Positions 1-7,576 of a DNA stretch of 64,000 nucleotides are shown here, piece by piece. Both the position numbers and the translations under genes were made by a program. This DNA comes from Streptomyces roseolus (lineage in GTDB: Bacteria; Actinomycetota; Actinomycetes; Streptomycetales; Streptomycetaceae): positions 124,001 through 188,000 of the forward strand of contig NZ_BMTV01000011.1 of NCBI RefSeq assembly GCF_014649855.1, given 5' to 3'. The notes beneath the pieces are model-generated. The model was not told the origin of the DNA. It did no database searches and saw only the letters and a program-made list of their open reading frames with translations. The first letter of the stretch is position 1, and each line of letters begins with the position of its first letter.

Positions 1-41
1 CGGTGCCCGTGCGGTCGGTCGCCGTACGGCCGGCGCCGTCG

Positions 42-635
42 TCAGACGTCGTCCGTCCCGGAACCGTTCTCCTTGCGGAGCCGGCCGGACCAGACGGGCT
101 CGACCTGTTCCCACTCGCGTTCCAGGGCGGCGAGGCTGCGGCCGTCGGTCCTCCGTCGCAGGAGGGCGAGGACGCCGGCTCCGGTCGCGGCGACCGCACC
201 GGCCGTCGCGGCACCGCCGACGACCGACGTCAGCAGGAGGTCCGACGTCCCGACGGCCCGGCGGACGGGAGCTCCCGAGTCGTCCACCGAGACCTTCACG
301 GTCCGCCCCTGGGGGGTCCTGGCCGGTACCTCGACGGTGCCGGAGCGGCGCTCACCGTCCGGGTACTCCCAGACCGCGGGCGCGACGGACCGGTTCGCCG
401 CACCGCTGCGCACGAGGGCGGACGGCTCCCGGGCCGGTCCCGTCGTGGTCGCCGTCACCTGGTGCAGACCGGCGGCGCGGTCGCGCTCGGTCCTGGCGCC
501 GAAGCTCCACAGGTACCCGGCGGCGATCGCGCCGCCGACGAGCGCGAGGACCGCGATGACGACCACCGTCGCGCGGCGGCCGGGGGCGCCCCGCGGCAGC
601 CGTGGTCCGGCGCGGGGTGTTTCGCGGTCGGTCAT
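42..635 (-). CDS. Rv1733c-family membrane protein
   Basis: A 197-residue protein with two hydrophobic helices (about residues 22-44 and 131-160) separated by an extracytoplasmic stretch. This layout, together with the segment YPDGERRSGTVEVPA at about 91-105, is that of the Rv1733c family. The biochemical function is unknown; Rv1733c itself belongs to the M. tuberculosis DosR dormancy regulon. The ATG at 635 has GGAGG six bases upstream. It lies 51 bases downstream of the flavodoxin gene and is probably the last gene of the hsp20-flavodoxin operon, so it would share the palindromes at 1777-1817. Family assignment is good; the role is inferred from context. Confidence 0.8.
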   Translation of the reverse strand: MTDRETPRAGPRLPRGAPGRRATVVVIAVLALVGGAIAAGYLWSFGARTERDRAAGLHQVTATTTGPAREPSALVRSGAANRSVAPAVWEYPDGERRSGTVEVPARTPQGRTVKVSVDDSGAPVRRAVGTSDLLLTSVVGGAATAGAVAATGAGVLALLRRRTDGRSLAALEREWEQVEPVWSGRLRKENGSGTDDV

Positions 636-686
636 GGCACGCCTCCGTGCGCTCGTCCCCGTCGGAAGAGGAAGGCCGAAGCGGGT

Positions 687-1190
687 TCAGCCGGCTTCCC
701 CGAGCGCGGCTCCGATCCGGTGGGCCCAGGCCCGGACGCGGGCCGGGTCCCGGAAGTCCCCGCCCTTGCCTTGGCGGACCATGGCGCGGGCGAAGAGATC
801 CGGGTTGTCGGCGGTGAGCGCGCCTCCGAAGGTGACGTGCTCCCGCGCGCCGAGCTTCTTCATCCGGCGGGTGACGCCGCGCACGGGCGGGATGTCGTGC
901 TGTTCGGCGGAGCTGTCGACGGGGCCGCTGCTGAACAGCCACAGCGGGCGGTGTCGGAGCTGTTCGGCGTTGCGCCGGGCGCACCGGCGGGCCTTGCCGT
1001 TCCAGCGTCCGGCGTAGAGGGCTCCGCCGAGGACGACGCCGTCGTAGTCGCTGACGTCGGTGACGGTGTCGGCCGGCCGGACGTCGGTGTCGAATCCATC
1101 GTCCCGGAGGGCCCGGCCGATCTCGTCGGCGATGCCCGCGGTGGAACCGTGCTTGCTGCCGTAGGCGACGAGGACCCGCTTCGGGGTCAT
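687..1190 (-). CDS. Flavodoxin-domain protein (HemG-like)
   Basis: This 167-residue protein begins with a flavodoxin FMN-phosphate loop (YGSKHGSTAGIA, about residues 10-21). It continues with the VVLGGALYAGRW and LWLFSSGP strands typical of the flavodoxin_5 group that includes menaquinone-dependent protoporphyrinogen oxidase. It probably transfers electrons through bound FMN in the cytoplasm; the partner is unknown. Its ATG overlaps the Hsp20 stop by four bases (ATGA), so the two are translationally coupled. Close paralogues are encoded at 23836 and, more distantly, 25904. True HemG activity is not demonstrable from sequence. Confidence 0.85.
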   Translation of the reverse strand: MTPKRVLVAYGSKHGSTAGIADEIGRALRDDGFDTDVRPADTVTDVSDYDGVVLGGALYAGRWNGKARRCARRNAEQLRHRPLWLFSSGPVDSSAEQHDIPPVRGVTRRMKKLGAREHVTFGGALTADNPDLFARAMVRQGKGGDFRDPARVRAWAHRIGAALGEAG

Positions 1191-1642
1191 GACCGGTCCT
1201 CGCCGTCGTCCGCGGCCCGCTTGACGCGGATGGTCCGTGTCGTGCGGGTGTCCTGGGCGGGCATCGGGATCCGGACGGTCAGGATGCCGTCCGCGTAGGA
1301 GGCGTCGACGTCGTCAGCGGGGACGGTGTCCGGGAGGCGGACGGTCCTGCGGAACGCTCCGTAGCGGAACTCCGAGTGGTCCTTGTCCTCGGTGTTCTCC
1401 CGGTGCTCGGCTCTCACGGTGAGGAGGTTGTCGTCGACCGTGAGGGTGATGTCGTCCGGGTCCATCCCGGGGAGCTCGGCCCGCAGCGTGCAGACGCCGT
1501 CGTCGCCGGTGGAGACCTCGACCGGGATGGAGTGGGCGGCCGTCGCGGGCCGCCATCCGGGGAGACCGGGAAACTCCCGGCCGAACCAGGTGTCGAGGTC
1601 GGGGAGGAAGCTGTGCCTGCGTTCGGGCTTGGCTCCGGTCAT
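1187..1642 (-). CDS. Hsp20/alpha-crystallin small heat shock protein
   Basis: A 151-residue chaperone with a central alpha-crystallin domain (about residues 38-128). It contains the ELPGMDPDDITLTV segment and the family signature YADGILTVRIP near residue 120. Such proteins form oligomers that hold unfolding proteins without ATP; the M. tuberculosis homologue HspX/Acr is a hallmark DosR-regulon protein. The start at 1642 has AGGAG nine bases upstream; the open frame continues much further upstream but only by chance. It heads an operon with the flavodoxin and Rv1733c-like genes. Two palindromes (1777-1791 and 1798-1817) lie 135-175 bases upstream. Confidence 0.93.
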   Translation of the reverse strand: MTGAKPERRHSFLPDLDTWFGREFPGLPGWRPATAAHSIPVEVSTGDDGVCTLRAELPGMDPDDITLTVDDNLLTVRAEHRENTEDKDHSEFRYGAFRRTVRLPDTVPADDVDASYADGILTVRIPMPAQDTRTTRTIRVKRAADDGEDRS

Positions 1643-1776
1643 CGTCCTGCTCCTCTTCCACGTGCCGGGTGCCGTCCCGACGGACTGTGTCGGGTGGCGG
1701 ACACCGGTTTGGTTCCGTGGTTCCAGCCTTCCGCCCGTACGCCGCGCGGCGGAGTGTCGAAAGGGGTCGTCGGGGA

Positions 1777-1817
1777 GGGCCGAACGGTCCCGTTCCCGAG
1801 GGACCCGACCGGCCCTC
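1777..1817. promoter_or_regulatory. Two adjacent DosR-like palindromes
   Basis: GGGCCGAACGGTCCC (1777-1791) is followed directly by GAGGGACCCGACCGGCCCTC (1798-1817). Both fit the GGGnCC-N4-GGnCCC pattern repeated through the window. They lie upstream of the Hsp20 operon on the minus strand. Regulator identity is inferred. Confidence 0.6.
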
Positions 1818-1833
1818 GGAGCACCCTCACTTC

Positions 1834-2227
1834 TCACGGGCGGGCCATCGGGAGACGCCGCGGTGCCGCGGCGGGGCGTCCGTGGTGGGCGGACACGCCG
1901 TACCGGCGCGATCCGAGCACCACAAGGTCGGCGGCGGACGCGCGCGAGCAGGACGGCGGCCGGTGCCCCGTCCACCAGTTCCGAGCTCGTGCGAAGGTCG
2001 GCGTGGAGCCTCCGGACGAGCTCGCGGACGTCGGAGAGGGCGGACTCCGCCCGCGTCCGCAGGGCGGACCGGTGCCCCAGGGCGTCGTATCCCAGCCTGT
2101 CGTGGACGGGAGGGACGGCGACGACGAGCCGCAGCCGCAGCCGTCTGCGGGCCGCCTCGTCGGCGGCCCGGACCAGGGCGGTCACGGACGGATCCGCTGG
2201 ATCCACTCCGTGCAGGAGGTCGTTCAC
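1834..2227 (-). pseudogene. Frameshifted single-domain USP-like gene
   Basis: A GTG at 2227 overlaps the stop of the upstream USP by four bases (GTGA). It opens a frame reading VNDLLHGVDPADPSVTALVR and then LVVAVPPVHDRLGY, like the start of a USP domain. Near 1935, inside a GCGCGCG run, the sense frame shifts. The next frame reads SAADLVVLGSRRYGV, the expected strand and first half of the nucleotide loop, and ends at a stop at 1834. The glycine-rich second half of the loop is missing. Without the shift the frame runs open into Hsp20, which looks like a GC-rich accident. It could be a real decayed gene or a one-base sequence error. Confidence 0.5.
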
Positions 2228-3132
2228 GTCGTGTCGCCGCCCCGCGTCCCGAAGCCGACGGGGACGATCTCCACGGGGCAGTGGGCGTGGTGGATGAGGG
2301 CGTGAGCGACGCGTCCGAGGGAGGGTCCCACGCCGAGGGGCCGGTGGTCCCGGCCCATGACGACCAGGTCGGTGTGGAGGCTCGCGTCGACGAGGATCCC
2401 GGGCGTCGAGGTGCCGGTCTCCACGTGGTGGGTGACGGTCAGGTCCGGGTACCACTCGCGGACGCGGTCGGCGAGGGCCTTCACCTCACGGACGCGCCGG
2501 TGGGCGGCGGCGTCCAGGTCGTCGAGCATGGTCGCCACGTCGCCGACGTGCGTGAGGATGTTCCACACGCTGAGGAGACGCAGCGGGACCTTGCGGACGT
2601 CCGCCTCGGCGGCGGCGAGGAGGAGCCATCCCAGGTCCTCGGAGTCACGGACCGCCGCGGTCACGGAACCCGCCTCGGGACGGTCCGCGTCACCGCGCAC
2701 GACGATGACGGGCACGTCCGCGCGGGCGGCGACTCCGAGTCCCACGGAGCCGAGCAGGAGGGCGGAGAAGCCTCCGAGCCCCCTGCTGCCGACCACGATG
2801 GTCTTCTCTCCGCCCGCGGCCTCCCGGAGTCCGTCGAGCGGTTCCTGTCGGCCGAGCAGCCGGGTGACGACGAGGTCGGGAAAGCGTTCCCCGACCGCCG
2901 CCTCGGTCGCGGTCAGCAGGTCGCGGCCGGTCTCCCGGACGGTCTGGATCGTCGCGGCGTCGCTCCAGTAGGCGCGCCGGTCGGTGTCGGCGGCGTGGAC
3001 GAGGTGCAGGGGGCGGGACCGGCGGTCCGCCTCCGCGGCGGCCCACAGGGCGGCCGTCCGGGCCGAGGGGGATCCGTCGATCCCGACGACGACGTCGGCC
3101 AGCTCGGGCCGGACGGGCGTCTCGCTGCTCAT
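2224..3132 (-). CDS. Two-domain universal stress protein
   Basis: 302 residues in two tandem USP folds. The N-terminal domain has the opening strand VVGIDGSPS and an intact G-2x-G-9x-G(S) ATP loop (GSRGLGGFSALLLGSVG). In the C-terminal domain the loop is degenerate (MGRDHRPLGVGPSLGRV), so only the first domain is expected to bind nucleotide. The start at 3132 is set by GAGGAGG upstream; the longer frame to 3192 lacks a site. It is divergent from the USP at 3320, with palindrome 3221-3235 between them. It differs from the other USPs of the window (C-terminus HAHCPVEIVPVG), so it is not a recent copy of its neighbours. Confidence 0.92.
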   Translation of the reverse strand: MSSETPVRPELADVVVGIDGSPSARTAALWAAAEADRRSRPLHLVHAADTDRRAYWSDAATIQTVRETGRDLLTATEAAVGERFPDLVVTRLLGRQEPLDGLREAAGGEKTIVVGSRGLGGFSALLLGSVGLGVAARADVPVIVVRGDADRPEAGSVTAAVRDSEDLGWLLLAAAEADVRKVPLRLLSVWNILTHVGDVATMLDDLDAAAHRRVREVKALADRVREWYPDLTVTHHVETGTSTPGILVDASLHTDLVVMGRDHRPLGVGPSLGRVAHALIHHAHCPVEIVPVGFGTRGGDTT

Positions 3133-3220
3133 GGTTCCTCCTCGGGTTCGGCCCGGGGCTCGTACGGCGCCCGGAGGGACGACACTCCTCACGCTCGCAC
3201 CACGGAGCGCCGGCCGCGAT

Positions 3221-3235
3221 GGGCCGTTCGGCCCC
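3221..3235. promoter_or_regulatory. DosR-like palindrome between divergent USP genes
   Basis: GGGCCGTTCGGCCCC lies 89 bases upstream of the USP starting at 3132 (minus) and 85 bases upstream of the USP at 3320 (plus). One site could serve both genes. Confidence 0.6.
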
Positions 3236-3319
3236 GATGGCGACCTGCCCGGCCCTCACCGCGCGGTGGTGCGCCGGGCGAGTCTGGTGTCATCGACGGC
3301 GACGGCCGAGGAGGCAGTG

Positions 3320-4180
3320 ATGACAGCACAGGTCACCGTGGGGCTCGACGGCTCGGACGAAAGCCTCGCCGCGGCACGCTGGGCCGCGGCGGAGGCGGTT
3401 CTCCGCGAGGTTCCGCTCCGGCTGCTGCACGTGGAGGAGTGGCCGGACACTCCGGAGATCCCCGTCCCCCACGCCCGGACCCTGTACGAGCGGGCGGAGG
3501 CCCTCCTGCACGACGAGGCGGAGCGGGCGCGGAAGGAGCATCTCGGCCTGGAGGTCGTCACGGAACGGGTGCGTGGGCGGGCCGCGGACGAGCTGGTCGC
3601 CGCGGCGGACGAGGCCGACCTGCTGGTGCTGGGGTCCCGCGGCCTCGGCGGCGTCCTCGGTTTCGTCATGGGTTCGGTCTCCCTCGCGGTCGTGGGCACG
3701 GCTCGGCAGCCGGTCGTCCTCGTGCGGGCGGAACACCCGGACCCGACGTCCTCCGCCCGCGGGATCGTGGTGGGGGTCGACCTTCGTCACGCGTGCGAGC
3801 CGCTGCTGGCCTTCGCCTTCGGGGAAGCGGTCAGGCGGCACGCTCCCCTGCGGTTCCTCAGCACCTGGACGGTGCCCACCTCCTACGGCTACGCGGCCGT
3901 CGTGGACCCCGGGATCAACGAGGAACTGGGAGCCGGCGTACGCGCCGGCCTCGAAGAACTGCTGTCGCCGTGGCGCGCGCGGTATCCGGGTGCCGACGTC
4001 ACGACCGAGGCGGTCGTGGGAGCGGCCGCGCCCCGGATGACCGACGCGTCGCGGGAGGCGGAACTCGTCGTCGTGGGGCGCCGCTCCCGCCGGCTGCCCG
4101 TCGGCCCGCACGTCGGCCACGTGGCGCACGCGGTCGTCCACCACAGTCCGGTGCCGGTGGCGGTCGTCCCCCTGGGGTGA
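3320..4180 (+). CDS. Two-domain universal stress protein
   Basis: 286 residues. The first domain starts VTVGLDGSDES and carries a complete ATP loop (LGSRGLGGVLGFVMGSVS). The second ends in the VGRRSRRLPVGPHVGHVAHAVVHH form, where arginines replace part of the glycine loop. This VGRR-type second domain is shared with the USPs at 13902, 33176, 46730, 52670 and 57885, which form one paralogous subfamily. ATG 3320 follows GAGGCAGTG. Transcription probably ends at the 35-bp hairpin just downstream. Confidence 0.92.
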   Translation: MTAQVTVGLDGSDESLAAARWAAAEAVLREVPLRLLHVEEWPDTPEIPVPHARTLYERAEALLHDEAERARKEHLGLEVVTERVRGRAADELVAAADEADLLVLGSRGLGGVLGFVMGSVSLAVVGTARQPVVLVRAEHPDPTSSARGIVVGVDLRHACEPLLAFAFGEAVRRHAPLRFLSTWTVPTSYGYAAVVDPGINEELGAGVRAGLEELLSPWRARYPGADVTTEAVVGAAAPRMTDASREAELVVVGRRSRRLPVGPHVGHVAHAVVHHSPVPVAVVPLG

Positions 4181-4194
4181 GTCTGGGATGAGTG

Positions 4195-4268
4195 GGCGGG
4201 GCCAGGACACGCGGGTGCGGGGGCGGACCGGACGGTCCGCCCCCGCACCCGCGTGTCCTGGCCCCGCC
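4195..4268. terminator. Perfect 35-bp hairpin between convergent genes
   Basis: Arms 4195-4229 and 4234-4268 are perfectly complementary over 35 bp, with the 4-base loop GGAC. It lies between the convergent stops at 4180 (plus) and 4272 (minus), so it probably terminates both. No U-run follows, as is usual in Streptomyces. Confidence 0.8.
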
Positions 4269-4271
4269 GGC

Positions 4272-4961
4272 TCAGGTCCCCGGCGCGGCGGGCGCGCCGG
4301 GGACGACGATCCGTCGTCCCGTGACACGTCGGGGGGCGAGCCTCACGAGGGTGTCCCGCTCGTCTCCGGACCAGGGGCGCACCGTCACGGCCCGACTCAT
4401 GTCCATGGCTTCGGCCGGATCGGAGAGCACGTGCACCGGGCCGACGACAAGGACGCTCCAGCCTCGCCGGAACGCCTCGTCCAGACGGTCCTCCTCGAAG
4501 GCGATCTCGGCGCAGGAGGCCGCCGCCCGGCCGAGAGGGGAATCCGCCGCGGTCGAGATGACCATGCTTCCGTCGATCACCTGATAGTTGACCGGGAACA
4601 CGGAGAGGCCGTCGGCCCCCTCGACGGCGACCCGGCCGACCCCTCGGTCGTCGAGCAGGGACCAGCACTCCGCCTCGTCCATCCCGACCAGCTCCGGCCG
4701 GTTCCCCGGCGGCGCCCCACCGGGGGCGAGGTCCGCGGTGAGGCCGGTCAGGTCCTGGATGGTCGTCTCCAGGGCGTGGGCGAGGCGGACCAGGAACTCG
4801 ATTCCCGGCGTGGGCAGTTGCTCCTCCACGTGGGCGATGTATCCGGGCGCGGACCCGGCACGCTCCGCCACCTCCTCGCGGGACAGGCCGAGCTGCAGTC
4901 GTCGCGTCATGACGCGACGGCCGAGGTCGCTCCGGTACCGCCGGTCACCGTTGGTGTTCAT
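4272..4961 (-). CDS. XRE helix-turn-helix / pyridoxamine-oxidase-like fusion
   Basis: A 229-residue fusion. Residues about 10-65 are an XRE-type HTH (RRLQLGLSREEVAERAGSAP, then a LVRLAHALETT helix). Residues about 82-215 are a split-barrel flavin-binding domain of the pyridoxamine-5-phosphate-oxidase-like class (SVFPVNYQVIDGSMVISTAA, WSVLVVGPVHVL). Such fusions are common in actinomycetes; a flavin- or F420-sensing repressor is plausible but unproven. The start at 4961 overlaps the stop of the preceding USP by four bases (ATGA), so the pair is one translationally coupled unit, presumably driven from the palindrome at 5930. Confidence 0.85.
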   Translation of the reverse strand: MNTNGDRRYRSDLGRRVMTRRLQLGLSREEVAERAGSAPGYIAHVEEQLPTPGIEFLVRLAHALETTIQDLTGLTADLAPGGAPPGNRPELVGMDEAECWSLLDDRGVGRVAVEGADGLSVFPVNYQVIDGSMVISTAADSPLGRAAASCAEIAFEEDRLDEAFRRGWSVLVVGPVHVLSDPAEAMDMSRAVTVRPWSGDERDTLVRLAPRRVTGRRIVVPGAPAAPGT

Positions 4962-5860
4962 CGCTCGTCCCCTTCCGTGACGGCGGGTGCGGGCTGCGGT
5001 ACGACCGCGACCGGGCACCGGGCGTGGTGCAGGGCCCGGTGGGCCACTCTGCCCAGTTGGAAGCCGACGTGTCCGTCGCGGCGGCGCGCGCCGAGCACGA
5101 GGAGGTCGGCGGCGGCGGAGCGCTCGACCAGCACCCGGTGTGCGGCCCCCTCGACACTGCTCCGGCGCACCCGCGCCTCGGGGTGTTCCCGTGTGCCCGC
5201 GGCGAGGACCTTGTCCAGGGTCTCCGACGCCTCCTCCGCGAGGTACACCCCGGTCTCGCCCCGGAGGAGGGGGTGGTCGAGCGGATCGTGGAGGGGTCGG
5301 CGCCAGGTGCGCACCGCGTCCAGTTCCGCGTCACGGACCGCGGCCTCGCGGAAGGCGAACGCGACGGACGGGGCGTCGACGTCGTGGTCGCCGACGCCCA
5401 GGAGAATCCGCTCGTGGCGCGCTTCCAGAGCCTGCCTGTCTCCCCGTACGACGACGACGGGACACGACGCCCGGGCGGCGACGACGAGACCGACCGATCC
5501 CAGCAGGAGGTCGCCCAGTTCGCTGCGCCCCCGCGCGCCGACGACCACGGCCCACGCTTCCCGGCCTTCGCCGAGCAGGGCGCCGGCGGCGTCCTCGGCG
5601 GCGACACGGGTGGTGAGGGAGAGCCCGGGCGCCCGTCGCCGGGCGCGTTCCGCGGCCTGGCCGATGATGGTGTCGGCGAGGGCCTGGCCCCACGGCCGGT
5701 CGGTGCTCCAGGGAGGCACTGCCCCCTCGTACCGTTCCCACAGTGAGGCGTACACGATCCGCAGGGGACGCCCCTGCCGTACGGCCTCGTCGACGGCCCA
5801 GTCCAGGGCCGTCAGAGCCGGATCGGAACCATCGACGCCGACTACCAGGGGGGTTTCCAT
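4958..5860 (-). CDS. Two-domain universal stress protein (GARRR type)
   Basis: About 300 residues, METPLVVGVDGSDPA at the start. The N-terminal ATP loop is GARGRSELGDLLLGSVG; the second domain has LGARRRDGHVGFQLGRVAHR. The GARRR motif separates this subfamily (also 22625 and 27789) from the VGRR type. ATG 5860 is preferred; an in-frame GTG at 5869 is possible. Upstream the mRNA reads AAAGGCGGTGGGCAGG, a leader repeated before the other two members. It is coupled to the XRE-PPOX gene. Confidence 0.92.
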   Translation of the reverse strand: METPLVVGVDGSDPALTALDWAVDEAVRQGRPLRIVYASLWERYEGAVPPWSTDRPWGQALADTIIGQAAERARRRAPGLSLTTRVAAEDAAGALLGEGREAWAVVVGARGRSELGDLLLGSVGLVVAARASCPVVVVRGDRQALEARHERILLGVGDHDVDAPSVAFAFREAAVRDAELDAVRTWRRPLHDPLDHPLLRGETGVYLAEEASETLDKVLAAGTREHPEARVRRSSVEGAAHRVLVERSAAADLLVLGARRRDGHVGFQLGRVAHRALHHARCPVAVVPQPAPAVTEGDER

Positions 5861-5929
5861 CCTGCCCACCGCCTTTCGGTCACGTGAGGATCTGTCGCCA
5901 CGTTCGCACCGGTGGAGGAGAGGGCGACA

Positions 5930-5943
5930 GGGCCGATCGGTCC
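5930..5943. promoter_or_regulatory. DosR-like palindrome upstream of USP
   Basis: GGGCCGATCGGTCC, one mismatch from a perfect palindrome, 70 bases upstream of the USP start at 5860 on the minus strand. Confidence 0.6.
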
Positions 5944-6097
5944 ACCCTGGTCCGCCCGGTCGGACCGGAGGCTGAAGGCTTGTCTCCGTTCCGGCGCCGA
6001 ACGCGGTGCCGGTCGCCGGTGTCCGTGCGCGCCGGTCCGCCAGGCCGACGGTGCGCCGGCCTGGCCGTGCCCGGTGTCATGGACGCCTCGGTGGCTT

Positions 6098-6364
6098 TCA
6101 CCGCCCTGGCGCGGCCGTGGGGCCGGGTCGCGAGAAGTGCTGGACGCGCGCGTCCGGGCCGGGGAAGACGAGGGTGACCCTCCCGGTGTCGGACCAGCGG
6201 ACGTCGAAGGGCGGGCTGCCGTCCTCGTGGTGCAGTGCCACGATCTCGCCGTCCCGCCCCTCGTCCCCGACGGTGGCACCACCGACGATCAACCGGTCGC
6301 CGACGCGGGCCCACAGACCGGCACGGGCCCTCTCCGGGCCGTGCCGTGTTCCGGTGCGGTTCAT
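6098..6364 (-). CDS. DUF1918-domain protein
   Basis: 88 residues, almost entirely one DUF1918 domain, a small beta-barrel-like fold of unknown function common in actinomycetes. Family-typical segments are VGDRLIVGGATVGDEGRDGE, HHEDGSPPFDVRWSDTGRV and FPGPDARVQHF. The start at 6364 has GAGGAGG upstream. A decayed relative lies at about 25,040-25,388. The palindrome at 6458-6471, about 95 bases upstream, is in a promoter-like block that also occurs before the CBS gene at 12458. Confidence 0.85.
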   Translation of the reverse strand: MNRTGTRHGPERARAGLWARVGDRLIVGGATVGDEGRDGEIVALHHEDGSPPFDVRWSDTGRVTLVFPGPDARVQHFSRPGPTAAPGR

Positions 6365-6450
6365 GGCTTCCTCCTCCGAGCTCTGCCGCCGCGGGAGAGG
6401 GTCCCGCGGCCTCGTCGCCTTCTCCCACCCTGCGGCACACCGACCGCAGT

Positions 6451-6530
6451 CCATAGGGGCCAACGGTCCCGGAAGGGTCCCGTTCGGCACCCCTGACGAA
6501 TGCGCCGGCACAACAGGGTGGGACCGGCGG
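6451..6530. promoter_or_regulatory. Promoter-like block with DosR-like palindrome (copy 1)
   Basis: Contains GGGCCAACGGTCCC (6458-6471), a second GGGTCC-N6-GGCACCC element (6476-6493), then TGACG-ATGCGCCGG and CAGGGTGGGACC. The whole ~78 bases match 12348-12425 at about 85% by hand alignment. Here it faces the DUF1918 gene on one side and a USP relic on the other. Confidence 0.6.
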
Positions 6531-6566
6531 GGGACGGCCACCGGAGGGGCGGAAGAGAGCCGGCCG

Positions 6567-6712
6567 AAGACGGCCGCCCGCTGGGCCGCGGACGAAGCCG
6601 TCCCGCGCGACACGGGTGTCCGCCTTCTCCGTGCGCGGCAGCCGATGGACACCGTCCTGGCGCTCTCGTTCGAGACGGCGGCCCGTCGGCGCACCGGCGT
6701 GCACGCCCAGCC
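6567..6712 (+). pseudogene. Internally deleted USP relic
   Basis: In one plus frame the sequence reads TAARWAADEAVPRDTGVRLL..ARQP, matching residues about 17-41 of the USP at 13902 (TAARWAADEAVLRGAGVHLL). It is followed directly by DTVLALSFETAARRRTGVHA, matching its residues about 158-178. About 116 residues in between, including the ATP loop, are missing, and nothing recognisable follows. Together with the promoter-like block upstream this looks like a collapsed copy of the 12.35-14.75 kb module. No function is expected. Confidence 0.65.
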
Positions 6713-6916
6713 GCCCGGGATCGGTCGGCACCGTCCTCGGGATGTCGCGGACGTCGAAGGGGACGAACCCTCCTTCTCCTGGCCGCGCCCTCGAAGGGAC
6801 AGAACGAACCGCTCCCGTTCACGCGGGGCCGCCCCGGCCGCTCGTGGTCTCCGGAGTACCTCGCCGGCTCGTCGGCCCGCGGGCGGCCGTCCCGCGCGAG
6901 AACGCCCGGTGCGCGA

Positions 6917-7180
6917 TCACGCGAGGGTGAGGAAGAGTTTTTCCAGTTCCTCCTCGGACATGGGCGGAGTGTCGGAGTCCCCTGCGAGGCACTGCCGCAT
7001 CCCACTGGCGACGATCTTGAATCCCGCCCGGTCCAGGGCGCGGGAGACGGCTGCCAGCTGCGTCACGACGTCCTTGCAGTCGCGTCCGGCCTCGATCATC
7101 GCGATCACGGCGGCCAGCTGCCCCTGCGCTCGCTTCAGACGGTTCAGGACGGGCCGCATCGACTCTTCGTCCACCTGCAT
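6917..7180 (-). CDS. CsoR/CstR-family persulfide-type repressor
   Basis: 87 residues of the all-helical CsoR (DUF156) family: MRPVLNRLKRAQGQLAAVIAM, then GRDCKDVVTQLAAVSRAL and SGMRQC. The two conserved cysteines (GRDC and MRQC) are present, but the copper-ligand His four residues before the second Cys in CsoR is Gly. That is the arrangement of CstR-like persulfide sensors, which form di- or trisulfide links. It diverges from the persulfide dioxygenase operon across a region with four ATACCCC-N2-GGGGTAT sites, so it probably represses that operon and itself. A nickel or other-metal role is less likely given the neighbours. Confidence 0.87.
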   Translation of the reverse strand: MQVDEESMRPVLNRLKRAQGQLAAVIAMIEAGRDCKDVVTQLAAVSRALDRAGFKIVASGMRQCLAGDSDTPPMSEEELEKLFLTLA

Positions 7181-7215
7181 GTGGTCCTCCTTCGCTGATC
7201 CCCTCCCGATCGAGG

Positions 7216-7231
7216 ATACCCCGTGGGGTAT
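7216..7231. promoter_or_regulatory. CstR-type operator 1
   Basis: ATACCCCGTGGGGTAT, a 16-bp palindrome apart from the centre, 36 bases upstream of the repressor start. It suits autoregulation. Confidence 0.75.
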
Positions 7232-7307
7232 GGGTCCGGGCCGTCACGCGACTCCGCCGACGGGGACCCCCGCGCCCTCGCCGCAAGCGACCGGCACCGC
7301 ACCCCCA

Positions 7308-7323
7308 ATACCCCCCCAGGTAT
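7308..7323. promoter_or_regulatory. CstR-type operator 2 (imperfect)
   Basis: ATACCCCCCCAGGTAT, ending directly at a TTGACA -35-like hexamer (7324-7329). A repressor here would block RNA polymerase. Confidence 0.6.
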
Positions 7324-7353
7324 TTGACAGCAAGGATCGCGACCCTTTACGGT
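7324..7353 (+). promoter_or_regulatory. Candidate promoter of persulfide operon
   Basis: TTGACA at 7324-7329, an 18-base spacer, then TACGGT as a weak -10. It is sandwiched between operators 2 and 3. The assignment is by motif only. Confidence 0.45.
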
Positions 7354-7363
7354 CGAATATGTC

Positions 7364-7379
7364 ATACCCCCTGGGGTAT
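7364..7379. promoter_or_regulatory. CstR-type operator 3
   Basis: ATACCCCCTGGGGTAT, just downstream of the candidate -10, near the likely transcription start. Confidence 0.75.
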
Positions 7380-7534
7380 CCCCCGCAATCCTCGCGGAGA
7401 GCCGGGCGGTCACCCCGGACGCCGACCCCGACCGGGGCCCGAAGTCCTGGGCGGCACGAAGCCGGAGCACGCCGGCTCGCACCCGATCACCCCCGCACAC
7501 CCGTCCCCGCCGGGGCCACCACTCGGCCCCAAAA

Positions 7535-7550
7535 ATACCCCCCGGGGTAT
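7535..7550. promoter_or_regulatory. CstR-type operator 4
   Basis: ATACCCCCCGGGGTAT, perfect 16-bp palindrome, 27 bases before the persulfide dioxygenase start codon. Confidence 0.75.
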
Positions 7551-7576
7551 ACGGCCACTCTGTTTCGGAGGTTTCC

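Noticed and set aside
1187..2455. A 422-codon open frame joining a USP-like stretch to Hsp20
   Set aside because: The linker is arginine/proline-rich GC noise, Hsp20 has its own AGGAG site at 1642, and the USP half continues in another frame.
1669..4191. An 840-codon plus-strand frame across the USP genes
   Set aside because: Composition is that of a shadow frame; the minus and plus USPs inside it are clearly real.
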